Position numbers and translations under genes: made by a program
The notes under the pieces: generated by a model
Databases searched by the model: none
What the model saw: the letters and a program-made list of their open reading frames with translations, nothing else
Told to the model about the DNA's origin: nothing
In this document: positions 4,728 through 5,317 of the stretch, one piece after another
Numbering within the stretch: the first letter of the stretch is position 1
Layout of the letters: each line of letters opens with the position of its first letter
Source: Deltaproteobacteria bacterium
Lineage (GTDB): Bacteria; Desulfobacterota; GWC2-55-46
Assembly (NCBI GenBank): GCA_016182705.1
Contig: JACPGA010000169.1
Location: 1-5,317, forward strand
Length of the DNA stretch: 5,317 nucleotides
Reading direction: 5' to 3'

Positions 4728-5317
4728 ATGGGCCGAAGCAACAGGCCGAAGCAGAGGTCACCAAAGCCGCCGTCCAATTCGAATATTTCTATCGTTCTTG
4801 TAGAGCCGCAAAGCTCGGGGAACGTGGGCAGCGTGGCCCGGGCCATGAGGAACACTGATTTCACCGACCTTGTCCTTATAAACCCGTGCGATTACAAAAA
4901 CAACGAGTCCTATTCCATGGCGTGCAAGGCCGACGACGTGCTCGCCAGGGCCAGGGTCTTCCCCACGCTTGAATCTTACATCGGCGAGCCTTCAACAATA
5001 GTCGCCATGACAAGGAGAGTAGGCAGGAACAGGTGCCCGGTCCTGACGCTCGATGAGGCGGTCCCGGTGATATTGAGGCTTGCGGCCTCGAACAGGGTCG
5101 CCGTCCTGTTCGGCAGGGAAGACAAGGGGCTTTTGAACGAAGAGATACCTCCATGCGACATCCTGGTCGAGATACCGACATCCGAAGATTATCCGTCCAT
5201 AAACCTCTCGCACGCTGTCTTCACGGTCTGCCATCACCTGTTTACCGCTCAGACGCCCAAGGCGCACGCCATCAAGGCCGCCCCGAAGGAAGAGGTTGAA
5301 AAGATGTACGCTCACAT
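4728..5317 (+). CDS. trmJ: TrmJ-type tRNA 2'-O-methyltransferase (SPOUT fold), 5' part
   Basis: The first 196 codons are present and the gene runs off the right edge; E. coli TrmJ is about 246 residues, so roughly the last quarter is missing. The three SpoU/TrmH motifs are all present: motif 1 N32-V-G-S-V-A-R38 (substrate RNA side), motif 2 LFGREDKGLLNEE at 127-139, and motif 3 IPTSEDYPSINLSHAV at 149-164, which together form the knotted S-adenosylmethionine site. The layout (VLVEPQSSGNVGSVARAMRN near the start) matches the TrmJ/LasT subgroup, which methylates the ribose of tRNA position 32; another SpoU target cannot be excluded. An N-terminal extension of about 19 residues rich in Arg, Lys, Pro and Ser precedes the domain and may contact RNA. 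ATG 4728 is the only plausible start: the next Met is residue 40, inside motif 1. Its ribosome-binding site, AAAGGG (4714-4719), is modest. Confidence 0.9.
   Translation, partial: MGRSNRPKQRSPKPPSNSNISIVLVEPQSSGNVGSVARAMRNTDFTDLVLINPCDYKNNESYSMACKADDVLARARVFPTLESYIGEPSTIVAMTRRVGRNRCPVLTLDEAVPVILRLAASNRVAVLFGREDKGLLNEEIPPCDILVEIPTSEDYPSINLSHAVFTVCHHLFTAQTPKAHAIKAAPKEEVEKMYAH

Noticed and set aside
4992..5315. Minus-strand open frames at the right edge
   Set aside because: They are opposite the TrmJ-like gene, whose three catalytic motifs make the plus-strand reading certain.
1..5317. CRISPR array, tRNA, rRNA, insertion sequence or phage genes
   Set aside because: No regularly spaced direct repeats, no tRNA cloverleaf, no rRNA-like stretch and no transposase or integrase motifs were seen.

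Overview
The window looks like chromosomal DNA of a Gram-negative, probably anaerobic or microaerophilic bacterium. Genes are tightly spaced with good Shine-Dalgarno sites. Arginine is often AGG and isoleucine often ATA. Gene content (a PerR-type regulator beside a Prx1-type peroxiredoxin, an RpoS-like sigma factor, and an uncharacterised 'sensor-free' cytoplasmic protein family) fits Desulfobacterota/Deltaproteobacteria or Nitrospirota. That placement is inference from gene content and codon style; no rRNA or other marker is present to settle it.

Layout. (1) Positions 1-68 probably hold the last 21 codons of a plus-strand gene. It converges, two bases apart, on a minus-strand gene (71-556) for a four-helix membrane protein of the CopD/HemJ-like type. 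(2) A plus-strand gene (698-1174) encodes an unrecognised four-helix membrane protein. (3) A consensus-like sigma-70 promoter (1239-1266), whose -10 box overlaps an AT-rich inverted repeat, opens a run of four plus-strand genes: perR (1315-1734), a typical 2-Cys peroxiredoxin (1769-2365), a 42-residue zinc-ribbon/rubredoxin-like protein (2377-2505) and an RpoS-like group 2 sigma factor (2544-3455). The run ends at a strong intrinsic terminator (3526-3569), and I see no terminator inside it. (4) A gene (3627-4553) encodes a 308-residue cytoplasmic-looking protein with a histidine-rich N-terminus, no cysteine and no recognised enzymatic domain. (5) Positions 4554-4727 carry two overlapping, mutually exclusive hairpins, an extended -10 promoter and a textbook terminator hairpin with a T7 tract. 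(6) From 4728 to the right edge runs the 5' part of a SpoU/TrmH-superfamily RNA 2'-O-methyltransferase of the TrmJ type.

How the parts may work together. The central operon reads as a peroxide-defence unit. PerR would sense peroxide through its metal site and probably controls its own promoter. Peroxiredoxin removes peroxide. The small Cys-rich protein could carry electrons or bind zinc. The sigma factor, if cotranscribed, would connect peroxide sensing to a general stress or stationary-phase programme. Each component belongs to a known family; the linkage of all four is the notable point. I did not find a convincing wholly new system. The best candidates for something undescribed are the leader structures between 4554 and 4727 and the His-rich 308-residue protein.
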